In this document: piece by piece, positions 10,391 through 20,867 of the stretch
How positions within the stretch are numbered: the first letter of the stretch is position 1
How the letters are laid out: each line of letters opens with the position of its first letter
Position numbers and translations under genes: made by a program
Assembly (NCBI RefSeq): GCF_028453695.1
Contig: NC_135780.1
Location: forward strand, 1,612,001-1,676,000
Source of the DNA: Augochlora pura
Lineage: Eukaryota > Arthropoda > Insecta > Hymenoptera > Halictidae
Length of the DNA: 64,000 nucleotides
Direction of reading: 5' to 3'
The notes under the pieces: model-generated
Told to the model about the DNA's origin: nothing
Databases searched by the model: none
Seen by the model: only the letters and a program-made list of their open reading frames with translations

Positions 10391-10924
10391 CAACCCCTCG
10401 CCATACTTTCACGAGTCTCGCACGCGACGAAAATGTCTGGTATTAATTTATTTATTATGAATGCTATTCCGTTGTTTTCGTTTGAACAAAATTCTAATTT
10501 CTTGTCATCAGTCTTTAACCCTTTGCGGACAAGAGGCGACTCTCGGCGTTTCGCGTATATAATTGTATGTAAATTATGTTTGTGTTATGTACAAACTAAT
10601 GCAATTGTATATAAATTATAGAATTGTACATAATTGCATATAATCGTATATAGATTGTATTCGTATTATGTACAATTTGAAGTAATTTGCGTACAAGACA
10701 CTCGACACGTTTGAGAAAGTCGCCTCGTTCTGTTTTACCTCACTCGGTCGAAAAAGTGGTCGGCTGCAAAGGGTTAAACATTGAAGCGACTGTAGACACG
10801 CGACAGATCCAAATTGTCTTTATTCTTCCTAAAAAATATTATAATCGAAAAACTTATAATCGCGTCACTCAAACATATAAATACACGTCACGGTTATTGA
10901 AGAAAACGGTAAAATTATGTCATG
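10391..10924. mobile_element. Degenerate TTAACCCCTTGC-family MITE with nested MITE
   Basis: The left end has lost its TTAA (CAACCCCTCGCCATACTTTC), but ACGAGTCTCGCACGCGACGA aligns with the intact copy at 20868. The right end around GAAGAAAACGGTAAAATTATG corresponds to GAAGAAAATGGTACCGCAAGG of that copy. The host is interrupted at TTAA by the element 10515-10777. Without it about 275 bp or less remain, near the family size of about 250 bp. Confidence 0.65.
10515..10777. mobile_element. Nested TTAA MITE, CCCTTTGCGGAC family
   Basis: Begins TTAACCCTTTGCGGACAAG and ends GTCGGCTGCAAAGGGTTAA. The interior is AT-rich with repeated TTGTATRTAAATT motifs. It sits inside another MITE. The related host at 20868 is uninterrupted at the equivalent TTAA (20993-20996), so the insertion is precise. 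An inverted, degenerate relative is at 15459-15708. Confidence 0.85.
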
Positions 10925-11221
10925 TTTAGTCTCATTTCAATCAGAAAATTATCAGCAATATGTTAAAAAGAAATTCAGTTTTAAAATCTTAAAATTAAAA
11001 ATGTTTTTTTATAGTATTATGAGTTGTCTTCCGGGAATTAGAGTCAAAGGAGCCGCGGCGCGTGCCGCAGCACACGTGTTCATCGACTCCGTCGAACCTC
11101 AACGTCGACGTAGCGAAGAAATCGATAAATTACAGTGGCGTAGCAATAGCACTGCGACAGGAGTAGAATCGAAAAGTTGCGACAGATATCGAACCATTAC
11201 TGTAACCACGAGCGCGATACT
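10925..11221. other. Unassigned sequence
   Basis: No gene recognised. A 153-codon plus-strand frame running from here into the repeat copy at 11222 shows no domain. Confidence 0.45.
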
Positions 11222-11414
11222 TCGACATCGCGTCGACGAACACGACTTTTTGTACCAACGGCAACCAACATCACATCCACGCGTCTCTTCATTGTACAGT
11301 TACCACGTTTTAAAATATATGTATCACACATTAACTATCGGGCACCGATTTAACTGTTCCCGAAGTGACGGGTGCTGAGAATCGATATAACGAAACTCCC
11401 ATCCAAGCACATAC
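11222..11414 (-). repeat. Dispersed repeat with 5S-like box, copy 2
   Basis: Reverse-complement match to 2505-2697, including the box-C-like GTGCTTGGATGGGAG and the blocks GAAGAGACGCGTGGAT and GTACAAAAAGTCGTGTTCGT. Similarity stops just upstream of the box-C-like motif, so both copies share the same left boundary. Confidence 0.6.
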
Positions 11415-11853
11415 AACACCGTCGTCGCTTTTTTCAGGGAAGAATAATTTCATAATACCGGCGGCAGCACTTTATTTTCTATGCGTCGCGAACGTAAAAT
11501 TGGGTATCAATGCAATTTGCGGTAGCTCGTGGACCCTCTATTTCGGGATCGCAATATTGTTTCACCGTTCGCGAAGAGCCTCGTAATCAAATTCCCGACT
11601 CGCCGAGAGCCCGGTTCCCTCGAAGAACACGGAATTCACGTGAACGTCGCCGTATGTAATTCAACGGGCAAATCGAACGGAACGAATCGAATCAAATTCC
11701 ACCTCCTTCATTAACGAAGAAATAAAGTCCGCTCGATTTCCGTTTCGTTCGCGTTCGAACGTGACGAACGCTTGGAACGCGATTAAAGAATTAGCAAATC
11801 GGTGGCGAACGACCGACTCGTCGACAGCCGATATTATACATCTACAATAAAAT
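11415..11853. other. Unassigned sequence
   Basis: Moderately CpG-rich. No exon or repeat recognised before the Tc1 relic. Confidence 0.5.
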
Positions 11854-12094
11854 TACAGTCGGTCCCATAAGTATTCGTACCCTCATTGCTTATAAGAGAA
11901 ATTTATTGAAATCAAGGGACATGTATAAAGTTTATCTATAGCAAATTATAACAAAATTGATTAATTAATAACAAAAATATATTGATTTTACTTGTCGTAG
12001 TGCGTAATAACAGTCCACAAAAGTATTCGTTCCAGTGTTTGATTTTGTCAAAAAGTCGCATATTAAAGTGGCTTTTTTACTTTATATTAATTTT

Positions 12095-12582
12095 CTAGTA
12101 TTTAGTGGGTCCACCTTTATGCCTTATTATATCGTTGATTCGATTTGGCATACTTTCTACCAGTTTTAATACGATATTTGATCCAATACTATTCCAAACT
12201 TTCAAAATTTTGTTTTTTAGCAAATGTTTATTGAAAATTCCATGCTCGTGTAGTCTTTTATCTATTTTCGCCCATTAATTTTCTATAGGATTTGTATCTG
12301 AACTCTGAGGAGGTGTATATAAAAAATGAGGAACGTGGCAAAGTATCCACCCAAGAGCAATCCGAGCAGTATGCTTCGGGTCGTTGTCGCGTTGAAGATA
12401 GTAGTCATCTTCCAGACCAAGCTTAATCGCGCTCGAGCGCAGATTTTCTTCGAGTATATTTTTATACTTTATCTTATCCAAAATTCCATCGATAAAGACA
12501 AGTTTGCCCACTCCGGATGCCGCCATACAGACCCACACCATCGCGGAGCCTCCGCCGTGCTTTACAGTTGGTTGTACATTCT
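12095..12582 (-). pseudogene. Tc1-type transposase C-terminal fragment (relic 1)
   Basis: On the minus strand the sequence encodes CMAASGVGKLVFIDG, then LGLEDDYY, the second catalytic Asp motif RDNDPKHTA, and PPQSSDTNPIEN with the final Glu, as in DD34E transposases. An in-frame TAA follows NPIEN. Beyond it the frame continues to a normal-looking C-terminus ending GGPTK-Y. The N-terminal DNA-binding region and the first catalytic Asp are missing. The same TAA is present in relic 2. Confidence 0.85.
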
Positions 12583-13068
12583 TTAACCCTTTCGCTACGG
12601 CGAATCAGTTCGCTATCCAAATCAATTCTCAGTCTATCCAAGTTGCACGCCAGTTGCAATTCTCATAATGCCATTTTGTGAAGGGCACAACCTAAACGCT
12701 TTATTAAAATAATAAGAAATGATAGTAAGAAATGATAGTAAGAAATGAGGATATTTTTATCCAGCAGGTGGACGTACCAATACAAGACTTTACTGAAATT
12801 CTTTATCCTAAACTTAGTACTTTCGATTTTCTATCCCTTTATGGCATGTAACACAATAGTAATCGAAAAATGAAGGTATAACGAATATAATTTGAGAGGT
12901 GTGTCGTTTATTTGTTTCGTCAAAAGATTCATGCATCCGTCGCAAGAGGCTGTGCTATCCAAAAATTAGACCGTGATTTTACCGGTATGTCGGATATATC
13001 CGACGTTCGGCTCCGCGAGTTTTCGTATGGATGACTGATATATCCGTCGTTCGGAGCGAAAGGGTTAA
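12583..13068. mobile_element. TTAA MITE nested in Tc1 relic 1
   Basis: Begins TTAACCCTTTCGCTACGGCG and ends GTTCGGAGCGAAAGGGTTAA, the same terminus pair as 641-894 in inverse orientation. Near the right end are GGATATATCC and a diverged second copy (12990-13050). The interior has a short GAAATGATAGTAA triplication (12717-12748). Relic 2 has an intact TTAA at the equivalent point (35922-35925), so this insertion is precise and later than Tc1 spread. Confidence 0.9.
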
Positions 13069-13071
13069 TTC

Positions 13072-13268
13072 TGTAATGAACTTGGTTGAATGACTAATGT
13101 GAATTTTTATTATAAAACGATATAATATGTACACCGAAGAAGTGTACACCGAATCATTTATTTGTTTTACGCACACAACTATGCAATCATGTTCACTTAT
13201 TACTATACATTCATACAACCGCACACACCATACATACCATACACTCTTACCCATTCTATACACTTACA
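13072..13268 (-). mobile_element. Solo LTR, 4-bp TSD family, nested in Tc1 relic 1
   Basis: Starts TGTAATGAACTTGG and ends CACTTACA (TG...CA with TGTAA/TTACA ends), flanked by the 4-bp duplication ATTC at 13068-13071 and 13269-13272. The minus strand aligns with the longer copy at 32773-33028. Relic 2 shows the pre-insertion sequence with a single GAAT (35919-35922). No internal retrotransposon sequence remains. Confidence 0.85.
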
Positions 13269-13436
13269 ATTCTACTACTGTATTACGCTTTCCCCAAACT
13301 TTTCCTCTTCCGTCACATCTAAAAGTATTAAATAAGATAATAAAAAGTTTGTTGCAAAATTTTACACGCATCCCTCGATTTCAACAGATTTCTCTTATAA
13401 GCAATGCGGGTACGAATACTTATGGGACCGGCTGTA

Positions 13437-14090
13437 CGTGGACGAGATACTCGTCGCTTGACGTCGATGCGGGCAATTTGTAATTCGCGCGAAGATCGTT
13501 CGTCGCTCTTGTAAAAATGCAACAGAATTGCGGAATTATCGCGAAAGCCCGTTTTGTATTCCACCGAGCTTTGCGTAGAAGGCCGGAGGAGGCGGAGATT
13601 TTTCACGGGGGTTGAAACGGCGACAGCGAATTAGTTAAAACTGAAAAAGCGACGGCCCGGCGGGAGATCGCGCCGATAGGAGACGTGAAAAATCGCGGCG
13701 ACGACGCGTCGGAAACGCGGCGGAAACGGCCGCGGTAAAATATTCGCGGCGGACTCGCGAAACAATTAGGGGAAATCATCGGGCGTCGCGCGTCGGCGTC
13801 GCGCGCGCCGGTGCGGCCCGGCTCGGGTCGTTTAATGGTTTACATTTGTTCCGGCTGATTACCGCAGTCCTTTCTCGCTCGGGCCGGCCGTCTAGCTTCT
13901 CCCGGCCAACTTTCCTTAATCGACTGCAACTGGAAATTAATTACGAACCGTTCCCCGAGCCCCGGCCGCTCCGCTACGCGCCGCTATGCTCCGCGCTGCG
14001 CCGCGCCGAGGAAAATGAATCGCCGCGAATTAACGGAGTGCGACTGTGCTCCGGAGCTCGTCGGCCACGGGTCTACGAAAGGGGAGAACC
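13437..14090. other. CpG-rich unassigned sequence
   Basis: Strongly CpG-rich, GC skew-free, with no supported exon. It leads directly into the minisatellite. Confidence 0.5.
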
Positions 14091-14809
14091 GAATCGAAGG
14101 TAGAGGATGAATCGAACGAAGAGGACGAATCGAACGAAGAGGACGAATCGAACGAAGAGGACGAATCGAACGAAGAGGACGAATCGAAAGAAGGGGATGA
14201 ATCGAACGAAGGGGATGAATCGAACGAAGAGAACGAATCGAAGGTAGAGGACGAATCGAACGAATCGAACGAATCGAACGAAGAGAACGAAGAGAACGAA
14301 GAGACGGACGAGGACGAATCGAACGAAGAGGACGAATCGAACGAAGAGAACGAATCAAACGAACAGGACGAATCGAACGAAGAGGACGAATCGAAAGAAG
14401 AGAACGAATCGAACGAAGAGAACGAATCGAAGGTAGAAGACGAATCGAAGGTAGAAGACGAATCGAAGGTAGAGGATGAAGCGAAGGAAGAGGATGAATC
14501 GAAGGTAGAGGACGAATCGAAGGTAGAGGACGAATCGAAGGCAGAGGACGAATCGAACGTAGTGGACGAATCGAAAGGAGAGGACGAATTGAAAGGAGAG
14601 AACGAATCGAAAGGAGAGGATGAATCGAAAGGAGAGGACGAATTGAAAGGAGAGGACGAATCGAACGAAAAGGACGAATCGAACGAAAAGGACGAATCGA
14701 ACGAAGAGAACGAATAGACCGAAGAGAACGAATCGAACGAAGAGAACGAAGAGAACGAATCGAACGAATCGAGCGAAGAGAACGAATCGAACGAAGAGGA
14801 CGAATCGAA
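14091..14809 (+). repeat. 18-bp-unit minisatellite (GAGGACGAATCGAACGAA)
   Basis: About 720 bp of purine-rich tandem repeats built on GAGGACGAATCGAACGAA and 6- and 9-bp variants (GAACGAATCGAA, AAGGTAGAGGACGAATCG). Because the unit is a multiple of three and lacks stops, several frames stay open across it: an Asp-Glu-Ser-Asn polymer on plus, and Arg-Ser-Ile-Arg-Pro-Leu and Phe-Val-Leu polymers on minus. The 378-codon minus frame reaches into both flanks, yet I see no non-repeat domain. I treat it as a non-coding minisatellite, with low-probability coding as the alternative. Confidence 0.85.
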
Positions 14810-15458
14810 TTTTCCAAAGCGAAATTCGAAGCTCGGCCCGCGATGACAAAGACGAGGATTGCGGTCGGTGGGAAAGGAAAATCCCCCGCGCTATTTTCCC
14901 CGTCTCCGCCTTCGCGTCGCGTTCTTTTAATATCCCGCAAGAGGAATGTCGGGAAAACAGGAAAAAAGACCGTGGATGCTGGAAAGAATTTGCTCCTCTC
15001 CGCTTTGTCGAAGGAAAGTCGATACTCGATCACCCGCGGCTGCTTTTCTTTAATTCTTAGGGCTCCCCGCTGCCGCTTTCCACGCAAATAACGCTCGGAT
15101 ATCGGTGTTCCCACGATCATCCGACGCTAATACGCGTCTTTAACTGCGGTTGATAATGTTGTAAATGTTCTGCGGAGGGATCGTAAAAAAACAATTGAAC
15201 TCGTAGTCGAATAAAGTGTTGTGAAGCATATTTTTGCTGCATCTTGACTGCAAGGCATCTCTCGAATCGCAAAAGAAGCGATTATTAGACTGAGGGTCTT
15301 TACGCGAAATAAAAATGATGCAAGTCAATTATAACAGACTTATGCCGGAGGCATATTGCTGCCATTGTTCGAAGCATTTTATATTGCACAAAGAGATAAT
15401 GTTGAAATTAATTTGTCTGAGAAGATAAACGACGACATATATTGCGATTGGATAACGT
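14810..15458. other. Unassigned sequence
   Basis: CpG-rich to about 15140, then AT-rich. No exon or repeat recognised. Confidence 0.5.
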
Positions 15459-15708
15459 TTAATCCTTAGCGGACGACGACTTTTCCAACCAACTGAGGTA
15501 ACAGGACGAGGCGATTTTCTCAGATGAGTCGAGTGTCTTGTATACAAATTATTTTCATTTTTATACAATGCAAATATAATTTATATACGATTATATGCAA
15601 TTATATAATTTATATAGAAATTATCTTAAATAAACACTGACTGTCACTCCTCCTGCAAAACGAAACGCCATGACAACCGAGAGTCGCCTCTCTTTCGCAA
15701 AGGCTTAA
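15459..15708. mobile_element. Degenerate TTAA MITE, CCCTTTGCGGAC family (inverted)
   Basis: 250 bp from TTAATCCTTAGCGGACGACG to CTCTTTCGCAAAGGCTTAA. Read in reverse, GAGAGGCGACTCTCGG matches the left part of the element 10515-10777 (AGAGGCGACTCTCGGCG), and the interior shares TTATATACGATTATATGC-type motifs. The termini have mutated, so it is an older copy. Confidence 0.7.
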
Positions 15709-16896
15709 ACTCTCAAAACATTTAATCACAAGACATTTATAATAATTTCGTACGACCCCTGCCAGGATAGAACAACGGAATCTGAAGTTGTCCGGAAGCA
15801 TTCCCGGCGATTCCATCCGCAAGTTTCACTTGCCGAACAAATTCTAGGACGACGCGGTTCCGGCACGAAAACCCCACCACCATCGGAAAACCTCGGCTTC
15901 CGCCGGTCTGGAAATTACCGCGCGGGAAAATTCCCTCCTTCCCATGGAAAAACTGTGCCCGAACTCGCCGGTTCTGGTTCCGCTCTCATCGACGGAACTC
16001 GGTTAACGAAAATTCGAACGAAATCGAATCCCTTTCGCTAATGGTTTGAATAATTGCCGGCCGCAATAAAGCCTACCAGAGGGTATGGAAATATCGGTCT
16101 GATTTCATGCCCCCGTATATTATCGAATATCCGCTTCACATATACCGAACACATTTTATGCTCCCGGGTGTAATCTAAATTTCCCGGCGATTTCCATTTT
16201 TACAAACGAATTTAAATGCAACGCGGGAAACTGGGGTCGGTGGATGCAAATAGTGGTCGCATACCACGAAATATTCGTACCGGAATAAAACAAATTCAAA
16301 ATATTGACGGCTGTGCGACAGAGCCGACCAAAGAGTCTTACCCGCCTCGAAAATCATTCGAGCAACGATATTCGACTCGAAAACGTTTAAACGAGCGGTT
16401 TTACATCATTTTATTCGCAGTTATTGAAATCGTGGAGCTATTCTCGTTGGATCGTTTCGCAGAAGAATTGATTGAATATCTTCTACACGCGCGTATGTGT
16501 GTATAAATCAGGTGAAATGAACTCGAGGTGTAATTAATTCTCTGTACGGCTTAATTTCCACGGTCTCGATGCCCCGTTCGGTAAATTCGCCGGCAGGGTA
16601 CTCGCTGCCATAAAGCAGCAGCCGGCCCAGGATCAACGATCGCAATTCCGTGTCGCGGCCGCGCGTTTGTCCCGCTCGGCTGGAAGCTCGACGACCGGAA
16701 TCGCGATAAATGCGGCTCCGCGAGCCTCGGACCGCGGGGATTTATCCCTGCGGTTCGTGTTTTTCGTGCAGGAGGGGGGCCAGGCGACAGAAACGGAAAT
16801 AGCGGACCAGCAACGGCAAACCCCGATGCTCGATGCGTCCGATCGGTCGACCGACGTCGGGATCGTCGCGATTCCGGCCGACGGATATCAGTCAGC
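15709..16896. other. Mostly CpG-rich unassigned sequence
   Basis: Includes TATAATTTCG/AT stretches and CpG-rich patches. No supported gene. The last 200 bases precede the candidate first exon at 16897. Confidence 0.4.
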
Positions 16897-16957
16897 ATGA
16901 CCGGCGGCGAATCGCTGTCGCGCAATGTTCCGGCGACCATTTCGAACACGGTTACAG
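16897..16957 (+). CDS. Weak candidate first coding exon
   Basis: ATG followed by 20 open codons (starting MTGGESLSRNVPATISN) ends at a good donor, GTTACAG|GTAACT. It sits in a CpG-rich island, and the length and splice site would suit a short start exon. There is no homology or downstream exon to support it, and chance occurrence in 64 kb is quite possible. Confidence 0.15.
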
Positions 16958-19198
16958 GTAACTAATTAAAGCTAATGAAAAGAGTAGGCGGGGTGTTTAG
17001 AAGCGGCGAAGAGAGGCGAAGAGAGGCGACGGGAGGCGACGGACGGGAGGCGAAGCGAGGGTGATCGCGCCGTTTTATTTGCGCGAGCCAACGAGCAGCT
17101 GTTCCAGGTGCTCGGCGTTAATTAAAGCCGATAAGCGATCGAGCCGCGAGGAAATCTCCCGAGCCGTTCCATCCGCAGACTCCGGCGACCGTTTACAAAG
17201 GAAGTCTACGACCCGGCTATGTTTCAGCTCGCCGTGGCCCCGCACCAAGCCCTGCCATTTTTATTAACATCGCGCCCGGCCTGCACGAACTCCTCGACGA
17301 TACAAGTTAAATTAGTACGGACACCCCTGGAAGCGCGCGGATAAAAAGAGCACCGTAGAACACGCGCTCGTCTCCTGAAAAAAGGAGCATCAATTGTAAC
17401 GGGTGCTCCGTTCGATTCGCGCGAGACCGCGCGCGCGGAAAGTTGCTTCGTTTCTACGAGGTCGCCAATAAAAATGTAAATCATAGAGAAGTTCCAAAAT
17501 CGATTTAAAAGCGAGGAGAGTATCGCGAGAAATACGAAGTGCGCTGGAATTTTGATTAGTTGCGCGGAACGGCGCATGGAAGACGAAGAGAACACCGTCG
17601 GAATAATATCGGAAAGCAAACAGAATTCTGTTCGAAAATGGTTGGCTGCCAGGAAAAATCGAAACAACAGTAGAATAGAATCGCGAGGGTGGTCCTGACG
17701 ATAAAGAGCCGCCGGTAGTGGCCCTATCAGAATCGTTGGATCGTTGGGCCACCGTGGATCGCGCCTACGGTTCCCTAAACGCGGCGAGGTTCGCGCAGCG
17801 GCGCGGATTTTCGCGAATAAAAGGGGAACGTTTTCGTCGGGAAATCCTTGGGTACGAACTTGTTCTCCCTTTCATTTTTCCTGCACGCGGCCCCGTCGAT
17901 GGGCGTTCCCAACAGCACTCGCCGTCTAAATGGCCCCCTATTAAGGCCCATTCTACTCCAACTTCGCTTTCCCGGGATTTTTTCTCCCGCGAGCGCGCCG
18001 CGGCGCCCGGCCAGAATTCCGCGAGGATCGCGATAACAATTATTGTTATCGTTATTACGAATGCAGCGGCGCCGAGGCGACACCGGAGACCCTCTACCCT
18101 CCTTCTCCCGGTTTCCCCGCTTTTCCCCGAGTCGATGCTAGTTTTCCATGCCCGGTTAGCTCCGGAGAACAAAAAAGAAAATACGAACGGTTTCTAGGAC
18201 GTTACGACCCGCGCCGCGGTTTCCGAGAATCGACCGCGACACGAGATGCAGTTGCAACACGCACGACCTTCGAGTCGGCGCTCGCCTGGAATCGCCGCGA
18301 TTCCTCGAAACACCGACGCCGGTTGCGTCACCGGCGATCGCCCAATTTCTCGATCCGACTTTTATTCGGCCGGCGATGGCCGAATAAACGGCCGTGTTTC
18401 GCTGGCCGAATTCAGTTTCCTTCCCGCCCCTTTGGCAATATTTCAGCGATTTTCAATCGCCTCTTCAAGGAATCGTTCTAGCTCTCTCGTTGACGTCATT
18501 CTTCGTCCGAGGAATAATTTCGTCGTGGCAACGAGCTTCTATTCGATGCCTTTTTAGCGCTAATTGAGCCGAAGAGGCGTGAGAATGCAGGACTATTCGC
18601 GGTTAACCGATTTCTTACAGTTCGCACTTGGAAAACGTTGCCCGAGTTCTCCCATCGTACATAGTCTACGGAGATCGGTGATTTAGTTTAATTAAGATCG
18701 TGTATTGTTGCGCGTTAATCAAATTCCATGTAATTCCGACAAGTGCTTTCTGGATCGTTATCCACTTGGCTTAGCGTCGACCAACTTCTAAATGCAATTT
18801 CGAACGCAGCGGTAAATCGTATTGGAAATATTTGCTTCGTGTATGCACAATCTCGAGGAAAATTTGTAACAAGTGATTTTTGTCATCTCTGTTGTTATAT
18901 TGCGAAGACAATTGTCTGAGGTATTTTATTTTTTCCTGAACGGTGTTAAGATAAGAGCATTTATTATACACGACCAACGCCAGTATTGGAAAATGGTACA
19001 ATCTACCATTATTAAAAAGATTCTTAGATTGTTAAGACAATTAAATAAGTTAATCGAGTCTAATTTTTCATATAGTAGTCTTGTAATACTTTGTCGAAGT
19101 TATTAATAACTCAACTGGATAACCCGTTCAGATTAAAAAGGAATGTAACTCATATTATTGTAAAGATCAATTGGTAGATTATTATAAGAAATTTCTCT
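16958..19198. other. CpG-rich then AT-rich unassigned sequence
   Basis: CpG-rich to about 18560 with many overlapping Arg/Pro/Ser-rich frames on both strands, none with a domain. AT-rich afterwards. No splice-bounded exon recognised. Confidence 0.45.
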
Positions 19199-19442
19199 TG
19201 TATAATAAGTGATAAGTAATAAAATAGTAAGTAATAAATAATAAGTAATAGAATAGTAAGTAATGAATAATAAGTAATAAACTGGAAGTAGTGATTAATA
19301 AGTAATCAGATAGTAAGTAATGAATAATAAGTAACAAAATAGTGAGTGACGATTAATAACTAATAAGATAGTAAGTAATGAATAATAAGTAATAAGATAG
19401 TAAGTAATGAATAATAAGTAATAAAATAATAAGTAATAAAAA
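19199..19442 (+). repeat. AT-rich tandem repeat (AAGTAATAAATAATAAGTAATA)
   Basis: Imperfect array of units of about 30 bp built from AAGTAATGAATAATAAGTAATAA and AATAGTAAGTAATAAATAAT. The Leu/Ile/Tyr-rich minus-strand open frame across it is a composition artefact. Confidence 0.85.
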
Positions 19443-19893
19443 TTGGTCTTTCTGCATAGCAATAAAAATGGTTTTCGGCAGGTCAAAGGCATGTAGGGAC
19501 TATGCGCGTGCAAATTAGGCGGAGCGAGCGACTCACCCCTTCACAAAAATTGCGCCATCTTTTCAGCAACGGATAGTATGCATAAAATTGCTGAACGTTT
19601 CCCCTAAGAGTGACTGTCGTTGGTAATTTTCTCGATAAATTCTTGCGCAGTCGATGGGGAAACAATTGATCGCGTCTCTCGTTGGGCGCCGAGGAGGATC
19701 GGAACGAACCTCTGGACGGTTTCATTCCGACGAAAATCGGCGTCGGTCAGACGGAAGTCCAGTTCCGCTCGATATCAGACGCATCCGCGGTCGCCGATTT
19801 TAATAACCGTCGTTTCGACGTCGATTCCAGATTCGTCGATTCCGGCGAATGAAATTACCATTCCTGCTCCGTCGATCCTCTGACTTCCACTCA
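19443..19893. other. Unassigned sequence
   Basis: Moderately CpG-rich. No supported feature. Confidence 0.5.
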
Positions 19894-19968
19894 CCCTCCC
19901 TCTTCTCTCTCTCTCCCTCTCTCTCTCTCTCTCTATCTATCTATCTAACTCTCTCTATCTCTCTCTCA
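19894..19968. repeat. CT-rich microsatellite with CTAT units
   Basis: Runs of CTCTCTCT interrupted by four CTAT repeats near 19933-19948. Such tracts recur about every 5-10 kb in this window. Confidence 0.9.
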
Positions 19969-20682
19969 GGAGAGGGAAAGAGAGATCGATAGGCGACCAG
20001 AGAGATTATTCAACGACACTCTGAAAAACCGTTTCCATGGAAAAACAGCGGCGAGAGGGCCGAGGGGGGATGAAACCGCGGACCAATACCATCCCCGCTG
20101 TAACCAACGATGGCTGACGGAACCGAAGCGCTCGCATTTTTTACCTTGTCGTTCCTCGTAACACGCCTCGATCGCTCATTACTACAAATCTCGAATTAAA
20201 AAAGTCCGTTCCGCGGCGATATAACGGGGACAGGTGCTAATTGTCGGTGCCTGCGAGTTACAGCGGAGTCCGGAGAGAAATTATTATTTATTAACTTCGC
20301 ATCTTTATGCGGGGTAAACAGTTTCTGCATCGACAACAGCCAGCGGAAATGAGATTGAAATGCCCGTTCTTTTAACTCTCTGTTAATTGACCCGGGGACC
20401 TCGACCATGCTTTGTTTAACGTAATATAACGTAATGCGATATAATTAATATCATCTGGTTTACAGAATGCGCTTTCGTGTATTATATCCTGAAAAATTTG
20501 TGATCCATTGTATTTTCGTTGCGGGCCGATATGAATCTCGGACGAGATACCGAGTGTTAAATAAAAAAAGAACTGGACTATTCGCCAAAGATTTTTATAA
20601 TTATAGGAGCGACTTTTTTTATTAAATTATAATTGATATAATAATAATTATCTAAGATCTTGATCGTTTCCTACGACATAAC
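19969..20682. other. Unassigned sequence
   Basis: No supported gene or repeat. Confidence 0.5.
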
Positions 20683-20853
20683 CTTCTGGAACAAGATCTC
20701 GCGCGCTTACCTCTCATTCGTTACCGTTTTTCATTAATAATTCGTTAACAAAGCCGCGTGTTGCATTTTCGCAAAGGAAAAGGTTACTCGAAATGGCATC
20801 AGGAATCTCTTATTTCCCGGAGTCGCAATAATTTTGATACACCCTGTACAGTT
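20683..20853. repeat. Diverged copy of the 6253-6755 repeat
   Basis: Shares CTCTCATTCGTTACCGTTTT, CATTAATAATTCGTTAAC, GGAATCTCTTATTTCCC and TTTTGATACACCCTGTACAG with the units at 6253-6755 (there CTCTCATTGGTCACTGTTT... and TTTTAACAAACCCTGCACAG). It preserves ACACCCTGT where those units read AAACCCTGC. Confidence 0.65.
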
Positions 20854-20867
20854 CTAATGTCGAAATG

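Larger units (their letters stand above)
11856..13434 (-). mobile_element. Tc1-like transposon relic 1, carrying MITE and LTR
   Basis: Flanked by TA dinucleotides at 11854-11855 and 13435-13436. The inverted termini begin CAGTCGGTCCCATAAGTATT at the left and CAGCCGGTCCCATAAGTATT at the right, and similarity extends well beyond the first 60 bp. Removing the MITE (12583-13068) and LTR (13072-13268) leaves about 0.9 kb, close to the 936 bp of relic 2. A full Tc1 element is usually 1.2-1.7 kb, so this is an internally deleted, non-autonomous form. Confidence 0.9.

Noticed and set aside
13984..15120. 378-codon minus-strand frame with Arg-Ser-Ile-Arg-Pro-Leu repeats
   Set aside because: Produced by the 18-bp minisatellite, which leaves other frames open too. 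The flanking non-repeat parts show no domain.
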